A stretch of DNA of 64,000 bases. It comes from Beverwykella pulmonaria (lineage: Eukaryota > Ascomycota > Dothideomycetes > Pleosporales > Melanommataceae). Shown here in pieces: positions 10,855 to 23,087 of this stretch. Below the pieces are notes generated by a model. That model saw only the letters and a program-made list of their open reading frames with translations. It ran no database searches and was not told where the DNA came from. Location: positions 587,431 to 651,430 of the forward strand of contig BCHH01000015.1 in NCBI GenBank assembly GCA_001599595.1, written 5' to 3'. The first letter of the stretch is position 1. Each line of letters begins with the position of its first letter. The translations under genes and the position numbers were made by a program.

Positions 10855-11549
10855 TGCGGGGGGATTGAACTGGAGGACTGGTGAAGAAGAGATCTATGGT
10901 ACATGGAAGAACGAAGAGAGCTTCGGAAAGCTTTTTGTAGCAACTGTGATTCAGCTAAGGTTATCATTGTGAATTGCATGAGTCGAGTAGCCAGGGTGAG
11001 GTTATCCGAGGCTTCTTTTCGGTGCCCCGCTAGTACGGCACTACTTAACTCCGATGAGCTTAAATCCACGGCATCAACTGTGGAAAGAGGGCATTGTTGC
11101 ACTGTTTGTGTAATTCTCAGAGATAAGCTGCTCAATTTCTCGAATTTAGGATGTGAGGTGGGTCTCGATGACATCGGCCAGCACGATCCGTTTACAGATT
11201 GCAGTCTTGGAGGTGGATCCAGAGTCTGCCCATACGCGTTGAAGGTTTAGAATGCAGAAATATAAATGCTACGTGGTACCGGTAGTGGACATGGGAATAT
11301 GCCGCGGATAGCTATGATAGCTATTCCTAGGTATGTGAGTACCCTCTTCCACTACCGCCACAGTCGTCCATTTCACGAGAAAAGAAGCATATGGGCCTGC
11401 ATGGTCTTGCTGTGGGTTTTCTGTATGATTATATAATATGGGTAACTAAGAGTGATCTAGTGAAGGTAAATGTAAATCAACTTGAATAGCAACATGAATG
11501 AAAGCTTAATATAAAAAGCGAAGCAGAATACTTCTCTACAATAACTAAC
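10855..11549. other. Intergenic, no gene seen
   Basis: Lies between the promoter of the dehydrogenase gene (minus strand) and the 3' end of the ankyrin gene. Frames overlapping here are antisense or short. Confidence 0.5.
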
Positions 11550-13675
11550 TCAACTATCACTAACTGCAACGATACCTTGCCCTGTAAAACCATCCCCTAT
11601 GCTACCGAGATTCAGCATGATATACGGCATTGAACCACTATCCAATAATAGTAATAGGCATTTCAAAGCCTTTCCTGACAACGTAGTAGCTGAGGTAAGA
11701 CAGTCGATTGCTCGAAATCCTTCATGATTTTGGTGATTGATATGGATTCCAGAGGAAATCAAATATTGCAAGACACTGAAACAGGAACGTCTTGCGGCCA
11801 TATGGAGAATTGAATCACCGTTCCGGCAACGCGCATTGATGTCAGCTCCCCGTGACACCAACCCTTGTACTTGAGATATAATGAAGGACTCCGACACTCG
11901 GGGTCGCTTCCGTAGCGCTTCGTTCACAAAGAGGGTGAGGGGCGTGAATCCGTCGGTGTCGTAGGTGTTGATATTGTTGCTATCCCAACCAGAGGAATAC
12001 ATCAGCAGAGCGGTAGTTTGCTGAACCGCACGATTCCAGTCAGACGACACGTACGCCTCCAAATTTTCGACGACTCGATTATGCAGTTTAGTCCTCCCCT
12101 TTGAGAATTTGTGGCTGATATCGATGGGCTTGGATAGAATCGAAAGTATGTCTTGGTTTAGAATCTGAAGGTCAGAATGCCCAGCGAGATATCCAAATAG
12201 ATAGGCGCCCGAGGAGTCTTTCTCTTGTGCGAATTTTTCGATCCTCCACTGCCATGTTTGGTTCTTTTGGAAAAGAAGCGTAATCCAGCTCATACGGAAG
12301 GTCGGGCGAAGGCAGAGGAAGACCATAAAACTCCGTCCATCATGATCGAGATGGTCGAACTTGAAATGACGCCACTCTAAGCAAGCAATTAATGTTGCAA
12401 ATTCGTTGTCAGTGGACTCTGTATGTTGGAGTCCTTGCGGGTCCAGAACGAAGAGGAAATTGTGGCCGTCATCATTTAGAGCGTTTAGATCTGGCGTATT
12501 CTGGATGATCTTCAGTAGGACTGATAGAGGAGCACCACATCGAGCGGCAAAGAACAGAAGATTGTTGCCATAGCAATCAGTGTCTGCGTAAGGGCACTTT
12601 TCGCCTGCGATGACCTGTTCCGGGGGCAGAGTGATAAATGTACTATCTCCTGACAAAGTTGCCCGAGTGATCTCGCGGTGAACACAATATTTTGCTTCTG
12701 AGCAACCACATGTGGCAAGCAATGCTAAATTGGATAGATGTACTCTCTGGAGATGGCGTTCTAAGACTCCTGGAGGAGATATCGCGCTTTCAGTGGAAGA
12801 GTCATATTGATTTGGTGCCTGAATATTTTGCCCGAATCCCTTGGGGATAGGAGACTTCTCAGGAAGCGATAGCCCGTCATTAACTAGCGGGTGATCAAAC
12901 GATTCACGTACTGTAGATTCGGAGTGGGTGAGATGAAATCGACTAATGAGGCTCATGACTTCAGAAAGACAAGACGATGTCCGGCTTCCTCTTCTAAGTG
13001 TATCTCGGAGGTTTTTGTAGCTTGTAATTGAAGCTGTTCGAAAGGACCACTTGGAACTTCTGTCGGTAAGGAGACGATGATCTGAGGTTGACACACTCGG
13101 AAATTTTGCATTGATCTCTTCTGTTCTATTGTGGTGTGCATTAGGTAGAGATTTGGATGAACTTGTTGTCGATGAGGAGACTGAAGCTTTCTCGCGAAAG
13201 TTGTCTGAAGCTCCCGTCATGCCTTTTGCGCAAACGTTCCTCGACTGTGGGCTATTCCTAGTTTCCACAGGGTCGGCGACGAAGAACGGGTTCTTATTAA
13301 GAATATCTAACGTGATATTTGAACTTTGGATTTGCTTCATGCAACGAACTCGGTTTCGAAGTGTTGCAGTGCTGATGGTGCAAAACTGCTGGTATCCGTC
13401 CGAAAGAATACTGTGGAGTATCGCTTGTGTATTTCGTGTTCTATGGAGTTAATTTTTGTTGGATGTTGGGGAAACTCTACTTACTTCGGCTGAAAAGAGC
13501 CACCGCTGAGAATGTCCATAACCTTGAGTATTTCGTCCAAATGAAGACCGCAGATGCGAAGAATGACCAAAATCTCCAGATAGTGTTCTGACCATTGACT
13601 AGGTCTGCCTCTTCCCTTTTTAGGAGTAGTAGCTGGTTCTAACTTCCGTTTTTGCACACGAGTGAAAGAGTCCAT
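11550..13675 (-). CDS. Clr5-like domain / ankyrin-repeat protein
   Basis: Two exons, 13485-13675 and 11550-13440, with a short 44-bp intron (GTAAGT...CATAG). The splice restores a continuous frame across SGGSFQPK/TRNTQAILHSIL and gives 693 aa. The N-terminus is a basic segment followed by SQWSEHYLEILVILRICGLHLDEILKVM, which resembles the Trp-containing Clr5-like helical domain found at the start of many fungal ankyrin proteins. A Ser-rich variable region follows. The C-terminal half has ankyrin-like repeats, clearest as GADINARCRNGDSILHMAARR and HINHQNHEGFRAIDCL, with more degenerate ones before. Probably a protein-protein interaction protein; partners unknown. Starting at the internal ATG at 13340 would lose the conserved N-terminus. 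Confidence 0.8.
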
Positions 13676-16604
13676 TATTATAGAATATGTTAAAACGGTA
13701 CGATGAATGTCGCTGAAAGAGTGTTGGTGACCGCCCGTAAAAGAGCGTCAAAGACGGGGGACTGACGATAAAAATCTAATTGTTAAGATCGGTGGTACTG
13801 TCTGGGAGTATAAGTTGCAAAACGCATCAATTTTTAAGGAGTCAGGCCAGGCTCGTATACAGAAGGTGCAGTTCCATAGCAGGACCCTCTACGTGAGACA
13901 AAATACCTAAATGGCCTAGTTCAAGTCAGCTCCGTCGAATATCGGTTGCTTGGTGGGATATGTGCCTTCCTGAGCCAGATCGCCACTCTTTATTGCATTT
14001 GATACATTTCAGCTTGAAACTGGTTCACAAACCCGCGATATCAGACCCCGGGGCTGCAATGTCGGGGACCATAACTGCGATGTCAGGGGCCTGGGAGTGC
14101 GGCTTACAGTCTAAGCACAACCGTCACGGTCCTCGTCGATCTGCACCCTTGTTCGATAGCACCTTTGGCCGCGACATACAGGGTGTTTGGCGGCGGCCGT
14201 TGACAGCATTCCACAATCTTGATCCTAGTCAACCAGCACTATGATCCTCCCGTAGGCAGCGGCTTGAATGTGCTGTGGGTTTCCACGTCCGATGGGGCGG
14301 ACAAGTGTCGATTCGATCATTTATCCGTAGAGCAAAGCAGCAAAACAATAGCAGCTAGGCCAATTAATAAGCAAGAAACAAAAGGTAGTGTTTTGCCTTA
14401 GTTCCTACTACATTTAGGGGGTAGTTCACGCCTCGCAAAACCTTGCTACTCCCTCGGGCGTAGAACCCCACAGTATTGTAGACGCTTGAGGCATGCCTTC
14501 GGGTTCTTTCTCCTTGGCTGTGGTGCGGTGAAGGCGTGAGTGCGGCGTAGTACTGACCCCTGCACTCAATATTCTCACACCCCCACAAGTTCACAGAGAG
14601 ATAATACAGAATAACACATAGTCATTGCTAACACAATATGTAGGTTAGGCTCAAAAATTGCGGATCTTACAAGAGATTAATTCCATGTCCATGGCCCTAA
14701 ACTCGGTTTCCCGCTCTCTCCGACAGTTCGTCGAAATGCACTCCAGTAAATGAGATTCCCTTTGAAAGAAAGCGAGAATATATGAAACTACAGCTGAAAA
14801 CAGAAGGTAGTGGCGGCTCTGGGCAATTCCGACTGCAACACATAGCAAGACAGGCGGTGAGAGTGCTGGAAGGTTGACCGGAATGCTCTAAAGGAGCGGA
14901 GCGGAGCGTACATGGAAGAAACATCAACGCAGAAAAACCCATTCAACGATTGGCCAAGTTCCAAGTCTTGTTTATCGTTCAGTGGGATATGCGAGGCTGG
15001 GGTAGATGTTGGCTCAAATGCACAAAAGAAGGCGGAAATTGAAAGGTCTGTGCATGTATGTCGGCATGCTGGTCGGGGGAGAGTGGGCCGCGAAGAAAAT
15101 GCCCCTGCAGCATGCTTCTCTAACGCTGCATAAAGTGGGTAGGCATCGCCCGAACTAGGCTGAAGCCGCAGTCGACAGAAAGGTGTTGTTGAAGGTCGAC
15201 CTTGGGCGTTTTCTCGCCTGTAAGTGAGGTTGAACTAGTCCAAAAGCTGTAGATGGGGCTCGGAGGGCGCAAATATTCACACATGAGGAAGGTTGTAGTC
15301 ATGAGCAGAAGTATAAGTGCTGCTACAACGAAGTTCGAGCCAGTATCGATTCTTCACGCTCCAACGATCACAATTCCCCGAATTAATCTACGTCGTACCA
15401 ACATGAGTGTTGGACCGGATCGAGAAAGGGGTAAACAGACATACCATGCTTTGTAGAATGTCAGTCACCAGCTAACGTAACGGCTACTTAGCTACCTTCA
15501 TTATCGATGTATCATCCCTTGTTTCAAATATACTACAGGTCATCTTGCAGTTTGTGGCCCTCGTTGTGTTCTGCTATGCTCGCAGACGTTCCTGACGCAA
15601 GTATGTCAATTTTTGTCACTTCTCCCATGGGTTAGCAGTAACAGGTAAGAGCAGCGACCGCTCAATTGCAGAACCTGAAGAAAATAGAAAGTAGACCGGC
15701 TGAGAAGCAGGGTGGAACACGGCAGTTGTATCTCGCGACACGGAAAATGTTGTCAGCCTCGACGGTGACTATTTTCAAAGTATTCCGATGTATGGATGTA
15801 CACTACTGGGCGTTCAGTTTACTCGACGCCCGGCCGGGGTCCTTGACAGGACGCATGTTGGGGGCACAGTCATAAGAGCGGAGATAATTAATATAACCAC
15901 CCCGTTATCATTGTAGAAAAGGGAAAAAACTGTGTGCTTGAAAGCGAGTTCATTCAGCACTTTACGTAAAGTTTGTACTCAAACCCTCCATCCCATTCCC
16001 TATCCCTCTCAACCCTCGTATCCCACTTCATTTCCCACTTCCCACATGATCTAGCAAATCAAAAATTTAGTAACCCTCACTTCCATGCCAAAGTCAAACA
16101 AGTCGAACATGCCGAATCAATAATATCATGGAGCCTTCACTCGATCTACTCTTGAAACTATTGAACATTTCCCTCCAGTAAAGTTTTCTACACAAACACA
16201 ACGAAACAAGTGCAATTAAACAATCACTGCAAGTCTACATGCAGTTTCCAAAACCACTATTTTAATGCGCTCTTCGCGAATGCTGACTACGGTGTTGATG
16301 TAGAATCCTTATCTACCGCAGACAGTCCCAAGTCGAATTCAAACATCACTTCCAGCCCCATAAGGCTGCATTGATCTTGCTGAATAGGACTTCTGAACAT
16401 CCGACGAGTATGAAGTATACCTTGCCGTCTATTGATCTGAACAGCCCTCAGGCAATCCCAGGAAAGAGGCACAAAGCTTAAGGCAGGCTTATAAAGCACT
16501 GCTGTACCAGCTAGAAATTCGATATCCTCGTGGCGGGCTGGAGGGCGACTTCTAAAGCCCTCATCCTAAAGCTGATGGACATGGGTTTATAACAAGACCC
16601 CTCA
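13676..16604. other. Gene-poor stretch, no gene supported
   Basis: Nearly 3 kb with only short frames. The longest (13960-14244, + strand, 94 aa) has no signal, domain or splice partners. I see no RNA gene or repeat structure of note. Confidence 0.45.
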
Positions 16605-18581
16605 TCACCGCCCCCTACCTCCATATTCACGTCCGCCTCCACGCCCGCCTCCACGTCCGCCTCCACGCCCGCCTCCACGCCCACTCGAACCGCCATTCGG
16701 TTTAGGAAAATGCCTCTGGAAGATCTTATCTCCACTAGGAAAGAAGCTTTGTTCCGGCACTCTCCCACCAATATATTTCCACTGCTCATCCGTCCTCGTA
16801 ATTACCAATCCTCCCAGCTTCTCCACATCTTCCTTTTCTCTCCTTAACAAGTACGCTTGACCCTGCGTAAGCGGCATGCACGAGTACCCAGCCTTCACAC
16901 TATCACTGATACTGCGCTTCAGGAACGCGCAGAACTTCTCTATGGGGCCCGGCTTCACCTGCATTTCTCTGAAAAATCCCGAGAAGTTGTCGATGCTGCG
17001 AATCTGGCGTGTCTTCCTTGCAACGGCCGCGGAGACATCTTGAGGGGGAGCACCGTGCGAGTCGAAGAGTTGGTCGCGGAGCTGTGAGAGTGTCTTGCCA
17101 GGTGTGCGCGCGGTCGAGCTGAAGAGCTTGTTGAACATGAGCAAGCGGTACGAGGTCCTTGATGCTTCGAAGGTCTTCGCAAGGCGGTACCCTGAGACGG
17201 CGGCTGGTTCTTGATAAGCCAGTTCTGCAAAACCAGCACAACTCTTTTGGCTGTCGAGCATCCACACCACATTACGGACGATAGTCTCTCGAATGATGGC
17301 GAACAGCAGATTCTCGGTAAGGCCGGAGTCAGAGATCATAGCTGCCACGATGAGCTGGCCAAGATCTGGGAAGTCCGTCTTCATTCGAGGGCCAGTGAGG
17401 AAGCGAGCGACCTTCTCGTTTGCGCTGGTGACGATTTCAGGCCGCTCAACTGCAAGGCAGAGAATTAAATGGAACAGTGCGAAATACGATTCTACTGCCT
17501 TCTCAGAAGCATGATTGAGTGTGCTGTGTGCGTTCGATGGGGCTCGGGAGCTCTCGGTATCGGTGGAGAATTGGACGACGATGCTGTTCATGAAGGAGTA
17601 CAGCACGTCGATTCGGTCGGCGTTGCCCAGGTTCCCATCTTGATGCAAGACTTTTATGCTATGGGTAACATGGCCGCTAACGGTTTTCCAGTGGCGGCGG
17701 CTTAGGGGCAGAGGAAGCCAGTGGTCGAAGGCGACACCTTGAATTGATTTGCGAACCCCGTGGCGAGTAACAGCTTCTTCTGAGAGCAGATCGAACTCGG
17801 ATCGAAAAGTTTTCTTTTTAATGCCCTCAATTGAGACACCAATGCCGAGTCTCGCGTTCAGGAAACTCTTCTTCAGACAGAAGCATTGTAGGTCTCGCGT
17901 ACGGATGATATGGGACAAAGAAAGCGCGCGTCTGATGATTGGATACGCGTTGGAGAAGGAGATGATGTCCTTGGTATCCATCATGGAGAAAACCTGGAGC
18001 CATATCTCGTTTGGAACATGTGGGATCGTGAATGTGTTCCTCCCATTTCCCATGGTCCTCGTCTTTGATGGTGCTGATGCATTTTGCGGTGCATGTGCTG
18101 TGCCAAACCCACAGGTGTGACAGATGTGCTGGTACAAAGGAGAGGCACCGTAACTAGCGTTCGAAGCCTTTTTACGATAGCGAGTGAGGTTGATCTGCCT
18201 GCCCGTATCTTGCTCAATTCGGTCACTCGAGAAGAAGCTCAGGAGTTGAATCGCCACTGCTTTCAGAGTATACGCCGGGGTCCATCCTTCAGCAGTATTG
18301 AGGATAGAGGCACATACGTAATTACCGAACACATTGGGATGCTCCACATGAGTTTGGATTGTGACAACCGGGGCTCGCAGAGGATAGTCATTCCGGAAGC
18401 TGATCGTGAGATGTAGTGGACGCGATTGCTCCGGAGTGAGAATCAGGCAAGCTTCGCTGACATTGGCATCATCAATGTGTACGAATATGTTCGGGTATGG
18501 ATACTCGCGAATCTCTTGGATATCTTTGAGAAGGCGCTGGATGAGAATGGGAGGTGCGCTGACAACCATAACCCCAGCCAA
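16605..18581 (-). CDS. Ubiquitin-conjugating (E2) domain / F-box / RGG-tail protein
   Basis: Intronless, 658 aa. Residues about 10-135 form a UBC fold: PVVTIQTHVEHPNVFGNYVCASILN has the E2 signature HPN (81-83) and the active-site Cys90, followed by GWTPAYTLKAVAIQLLSFF, the counterpart of the WSPAxTI helix. A CxxC pair (154-157) follows. An F-box-like segment, PHVPNEIWLQVFSMMDTKDI, starts near residue 188. The long middle region (LQCFCLKKSF, LPLPLSRRHW) is shared, as far as I recall, with other uncharacterised fungal F-box proteins. The C-terminus (about 630-658) is a run of GGRGGG units encoded by a 12-bp tandem repeat, an RGG-box RNA-binding type tail. If active, one chain would hold E2 chemistry and an SCF-type adaptor. 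Function is inferred from domains only. Confidence 0.82.
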   Translation of the reverse strand: MAGVMVVSAPPILIQRLLKDIQEIREYPYPNIFVHIDDANVSEACLILTPEQSRPLHLTISFRNDYPLRAPVVTIQTHVEHPNVFGNYVCASILNTAEGWTPAYTLKAVAIQLLSFFSSDRIEQDTGRQINLTRYRKKASNASYGASPLYQHICHTCGFGTAHAPQNASAPSKTRTMGNGRNTFTIPHVPNEIWLQVFSMMDTKDIISFSNAYPIIRRALSLSHIIRTRDLQCFCLKKSFLNARLGIGVSIEGIKKKTFRSEFDLLSEEAVTRHGVRKSIQGVAFDHWLPLPLSRRHWKTVSGHVTHSIKVLHQDGNLGNADRIDVLYSFMNSIVVQFSTDTESSRAPSNAHSTLNHASEKAVESYFALFHLILCLAVERPEIVTSANEKVARFLTGPRMKTDFPDLGQLIVAAMISDSGLTENLLFAIIRETIVRNVVWMLDSQKSCAGFAELAYQEPAAVSGYRLAKTFEASRTSYRLLMFNKLFSSTARTPGKTLSQLRDQLFDSHGAPPQDVSAAVARKTRQIRSIDNFSGFFREMQVKPGPIEKFCAFLKRSISDSVKAGYSCMPLTQGQAYLLRREKEDVEKLGGLVITRTDEQWKYIGGRVPEQSFFPSGDKIFQRHFPKPNGGSSGRGGGRGGGRGGGRGGGREYGGRGR

Positions 18582-21172
18582 GCGAACAATTTAGAGGTCG
18601 AGCGTAATGAAACCTCTGGCGGAACCTGTAATATTTAAGAAGGCTAGTTTGATGCTTTGGCCCTTGGCGGAAGTGGAATTGGCTGTGAGAGGGTCGGCAC
18701 GACGCTGTAGTTGTTGACAAGTAAGAGTTGGAGGAAGGCTATGGCTTGGAGGCTGCGTCCGGGAAGGTAATTTATATATGAGATTCCAAGCCACATGATT
18801 CAATAGGCTGAAAGTAAATGCAGATACCTGCTTCCGCTCCAGGGCGTCGCATGTGTCTCTGAGTGAAGGCAAAAAGGCTGACCGCCCTTTTTGGCCGCGG
18901 CTGAGGGCGTAAGGCAGCGAGGTTCTCAGCCGCGCAGTTTTCGGAGAGCCTCAAACGACAACCATCCTTTTAGAATAAGACATAAATATCATGTACCTCT
19001 GGTACAATATACTTTGTGCCGCATACGGCTATACTGCGAAGCGCTGCGCAGATCCCTCTACCCTATTCCTATATTTATACGAGTCGAGCAAAAACAAAGC
19101 AATACGCAGGTCTTGATGCACTCCAGTGCATTCCTCTTATGAAGTTGTTTACCTCTTATGAAGTTGTTTACCTTCGCAACCATACTCATTGTATACCCCA
19201 AGCTCGTAACTCCCTCCCTCGCCCAACATGCCCCTGACACCCGCATTTACTTATAAGCTTAAACGTCTTCGCCGTCCAATAAGGTCGTCATACGTCCATC
19301 GTTGGTGCTCGTTCCATGTGCAGTAGCAGAGGTGGCGCAGATGAAGTCTCGGCTTTGGGCGCTAGCTTTCTTGTGATTATGAACTAGCCCTTGGTAATAA
19401 CTCCTTCAAGCGATGTAGTGTTCGCCCATGTTTCGAGTGAGAACTGGCTCCACTCCGATGCCTCTGGAACACACCTGATAATCCGTCCCGGCACGTCGGA
19501 GATTTTCAGTCCAGAAGAGAGAAAATAGAAAACGACGAGCCTGAACGGAAGAGCAATAGCCCAAGATATCCATTAGCCCTGCTCCATATCTCGTATTCCA
19601 GCTCTGTGTATGCCAAGAAAACCACAAACGAAGGAGAATGGCACAGTGACAACTGCGAAAACGTGGATGATTGGCGAGAACAAATACCAAATGCAACTTC
19701 CTTCCTCTGTAAGGGCGCCCTCATCGCAGATCTCTAGAGGAGTTCTCGTCCATGCTGAAGATAGCATTGAACTTCCTCTGCTTGTCGCATTTGGGTACGT
19801 GCGGCTTTATTGTCTCTGGAACGGAAGAAGACCAGGTAGCCCATGAAATGCAGGGATGCATCTTGACAGTCTTTCTGAGCTTCCTTCGAACCCTGGTGGG
19901 GACCGCCTGGGCTGGACAGATGATATGTGATGTCTAGAACGAGACGCAATATCTTTTCGAATTTAGTGATGAATTCGAGAATCCCTGTGGATATATTTGA
20001 ACCTATCAAATTTTCCTACGCACTATCATGGGTTTTATTCAGACCCCTGTTCACTTCCCTGCGAAATGAATAACAAACCACTGCACAACTGGTACTGAAG
20101 TTGAGTAAGCCGGCATAGCTGTTGGCGAAGTTAATTCAAAGCGTCCACCATAGTCGTCTAGAATGAAGAATGAGACAAATTATATCATTATCTTCCTGTT
20201 CAGGTGAAAATTTATTGCTCACTCTTAAGACGGCAGCTTTTGGAAACGAACGGTCCTATGGGCCTCTCTCTGATGCTGCTGTTTCCACCATGACTCCTCG
20301 GGTTGTTTTGTGGGATTCATCAAGCTTTCTTTGGATGATTAGGTTTTCTTGCACAGACAAACCAGGTGCTTCGACCGAGTCATTCTGGGGACTAATCAGA
20401 TATTTGGTTACAACATATGAAAAAAGAATTGGCAGCTTACAATAAACTTTTCAGAATCTATGAAATCGTTCCGCGAATGACTATACTTTCTATCAGTCAT
20501 GCGATTGGCTGTGGTTTTGTGGCGTGTTTACATCCATCGAAAAGCACTGTTTCCGAATTGCCTCGATCCTACTCACTTTCCAAACTCGACTCTTGTCCGC
20601 AAGTTAGTTCGATGCCGGTGCTGTCATTGTGGTTGCTGATTGAGATCTAAGGATGTTGAATGTGGTCATTCGCAGCTTACTACCCGCGGTTGCAACGCTT
20701 CCGGCAAAAGGAGTGCTGCGATCGCGTGAAACGGAGCTAGATACTGCATCGGACTCCTTTTGGTACCAGGATCTTTGATGCATTTGGCTAGGACGTCTTA
20801 GTGCCCGAAATCCTGTCGCATAGTTTGGTGGGAAGTCGTTGCTCACAGGGTGCTTGAGTTGCGCCACCTCAAGGTTTCACAATCGGCAATACCTATGGGA
20901 CCATTCTCAGCGTTGTATTTCGACAACGTCACCAGGTGAGTTCCGCTCCTGTGAAATGTTCGTGCATAATAAAATAAAATTGCATTAGCATACGGTAGTG
21001 GTATGAACATATTGTTATGACGCAAATTCACCGCCCAAGTGCCTTCATTGAGGCGCCGCATCATTCGTGCCATCTGGGTATCTGGTAGTTTTGCAAGGAA
21101 AATCGCTGTCTACGCCGTCGTAAATGTAGAGAATCGTCCCTCTAAATGAAACGCCAGAAAACGATCGCTAAA
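18582..21172. other. Gene-poor stretch with a possible decayed frame
   Basis: No gene I can defend. A perfect 19-bp tandem duplication lies at 19133-19170. On the minus strand, about 19400-19767 reads as two hydrophobic, coding-like blocks (SPIIHVFAVVTVPFSFVCGFLGIHR, then ALPFRLVVFYFLSSGLKI) separated by one stop. This could be a broken membrane-protein gene or chance. Confidence 0.35.
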
Positions 21173-22536
21173 TCATGACCGTAGCGGTTTCCTCCCGTAT
21201 ACAACCGTGCTACAGATGTCAGCGAGTTCAGAAAGATGAGGAGTGGGATGACGCACCCGGGAAGGTAAGCATGCGTCTTGTAATTCCTCAGCTCCCTCCG
21301 CATTTCTGCGAGGAAGACTTGGGCGCGGGCGACAGACCACTGCAAACATCAGTACTCATACATGCAGTGTGCACACGTATTCTAGGCACTCACTCCTCCC
21401 ACCTGCGTCAACAGGCGGATCATGAAGCCCTCGACGCCCTCATGCAGCCGCAGCTGGTTCCATCTCCCAATGTTCTTCAGCTTCTTATCGTCAGGCCACC
21501 CGTTCATGGGCCACTTGTAGGTCACCTCCACCACGTCCACGAAGCCGGCGCGCTCCATCCGCTCCTTGCTCTCGCTCCAGATGGTAAAGCTTTTGCCGAA
21601 GATTTTCCCCATTTCCACCACGGTAGTGCCCCAGAGATGGAAAAAGTGGTCAGGGCCCATGGTGTGATCGTCGGCTATTGGCTGCACCGAGTGCTCTACA
21701 ATCTCTATCCAGCCGCCGGGCTTGGTGTGCTCGAATGCCTGCTCAAAGAAGAAGTCCCAGTCCGGTATGCACCCAAACAGCTCTCGGATGTGTATGAAGT
21801 CAAAGTGGTTGGGCGGGAAGGTCCAGCCGAGGGTCACGTCGTCGATCTCAAAGTGGCAGTTGGGTGGAACCCATTCAGGCTGGATGGGAGAGAGATCGGT
21901 GCCGGTGACAGTCGCGCTAGGGTATTGATCAGCAATGTCGATGCACCATATGCCGGTGCCGGTGCCGACGTCGAGGATGTTCTGCGCCTGGCATCAGCTC
22001 AAGGTCCCATTTTGCGGACATCAGAAGCGGGCTACCTGAGGGTCCTGGATGGGCGCGAGATGCAGCTTGTGGTCGAGGGTCAAGAGGTACATGTGGTGGG
22101 CAAAATCCAGCAGCTCCTTTGCCTGCTCATCGTTGGGGCCCTGCACGGTGTCAGATTACACGACGTCTCGCTTGCCGTGATGCAGCAACGCAACGCAACG
22201 CACCCAGTAAGCGCCATCCCTATAGGCGTGGTACTGGCGGCCGTTTTCAATTCTGTAGTTCAAGATGGACGATGCGAGCGTGTCGGTCTCGTCGCCCAGA
22301 AGGCTGCCGCTGTCGAAGCCCGAGTCGGAGAGAAAGTCGTACTCCTCCTCGTGCCCGCCCTCGCCCCCTTCGCCTTCCTCCGCAGCGTCGTTGGGGGTGG
22401 GCAGGGGAGACGGATGGAACCAGGGCTCGAGAGGGCCCGGCAGCGAATCGTCGGTGATCTGCACGGCGCTGTCCTGGCCTGTGGAGTGCAGGCCGAACGG
22501 GGCCTCGTCCGGCTTGCGAGGGCTGGGAGCGGCCAT
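21173..22536 (-). CDS. TAM/LaeA-like SAM-dependent methyltransferase
   Basis: Five exons: 22204-22536, 22036-22140, 21394-21981, 21257-21339 and 21173-21209. Introns are 63, 54, 54 and 47 bp, all GT-AG, and the product is 381 aa. The N-terminus is acidic and disordered, then SILNYRIENGRQYHAYRDGAYWGPNDEQ, the entry block of this fungal family. Exon 3 opens with motif I, NILDVGTGTGIWCIDIA, followed by VTGTDLSPIQPEW, FDFIHIREL and a KPGGWIEI motif. The end, HAYLPGTVVYGRKP, is the usual C-terminus. Members are nuclear/cytosolic methyltransferases, some (LaeA and relatives) tied to secondary metabolism; the substrate here is unknown. The start at 22536 opens the family N-terminus. It diverges from the monooxygenase gene 551 bp away. 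Confidence 0.9.
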
Positions 22537-23087
22537 CCTAGAGCGTGGGTGTCGTCGTCGCGGTGGAGAGGGTGTGCATGCGAAGAGCGCAGAGAAGGCC
22601 AAGGGAGGGCACTTCGCATCGCAGTGTCGTCCGCCCGAGGGAGTTTTTGAGCCCGGGCACAGACGGTCGTGGTACTCGCTTTGTCCGGTGGCCCCCGCCG
22701 CGCCGCCCAAGTTGGGGCTGGCTGGCCTGCGCGGCTCGCTGCACGGCGACTATTTGCCGCACCGCGCTGCACCTCACCCCACGCCGTTGTCGATGGCGGG
22801 AGCCAGCAATGCCCCAATGGGACAAGTTCGGGGATACCGGAGCCATGCACGCAGCGCGTTCAAGCTTTCCAAGCCCGCGAAGGCTTTGTTTTTCCGCGCT
22901 TCGGGAGCGCTGCCGCGCACCGCGCAAGGGGACAAGACGGCACAACAGCCGAGATCAGCACCTTCAACACCACCCGCTCAGACGCGCGCATTCCCAGGTA
23001 CCCAGGTGTCCAGTATCCAGGCATCGTTGCGACGCGCAGAGAAGGAAGGTTCGCGCTACCGCTCTCCCGGCTCGCCGAAAACGATCA
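22537..23087. promoter_or_regulatory. Shared intergenic region of a divergent gene pair
   Basis: 551 bp separate the start codons of the methyltransferase (leftward) and the FAD monooxygenase (rightward), so both promoters must lie here. The region is GC-rich. I could not pick out a TATA box or a convincing palindromic factor site by eye. Long open frames across it on both strands are an effect of GC content. Confidence 0.55.

Noticed and set aside
21175..22650. 491-codon + strand open frame opposite the methyltransferase gene
   Set aside because: It is antisense to well-supported exons with the SAM-binding motif; its length comes from the GC-rich codon pattern of the real gene.
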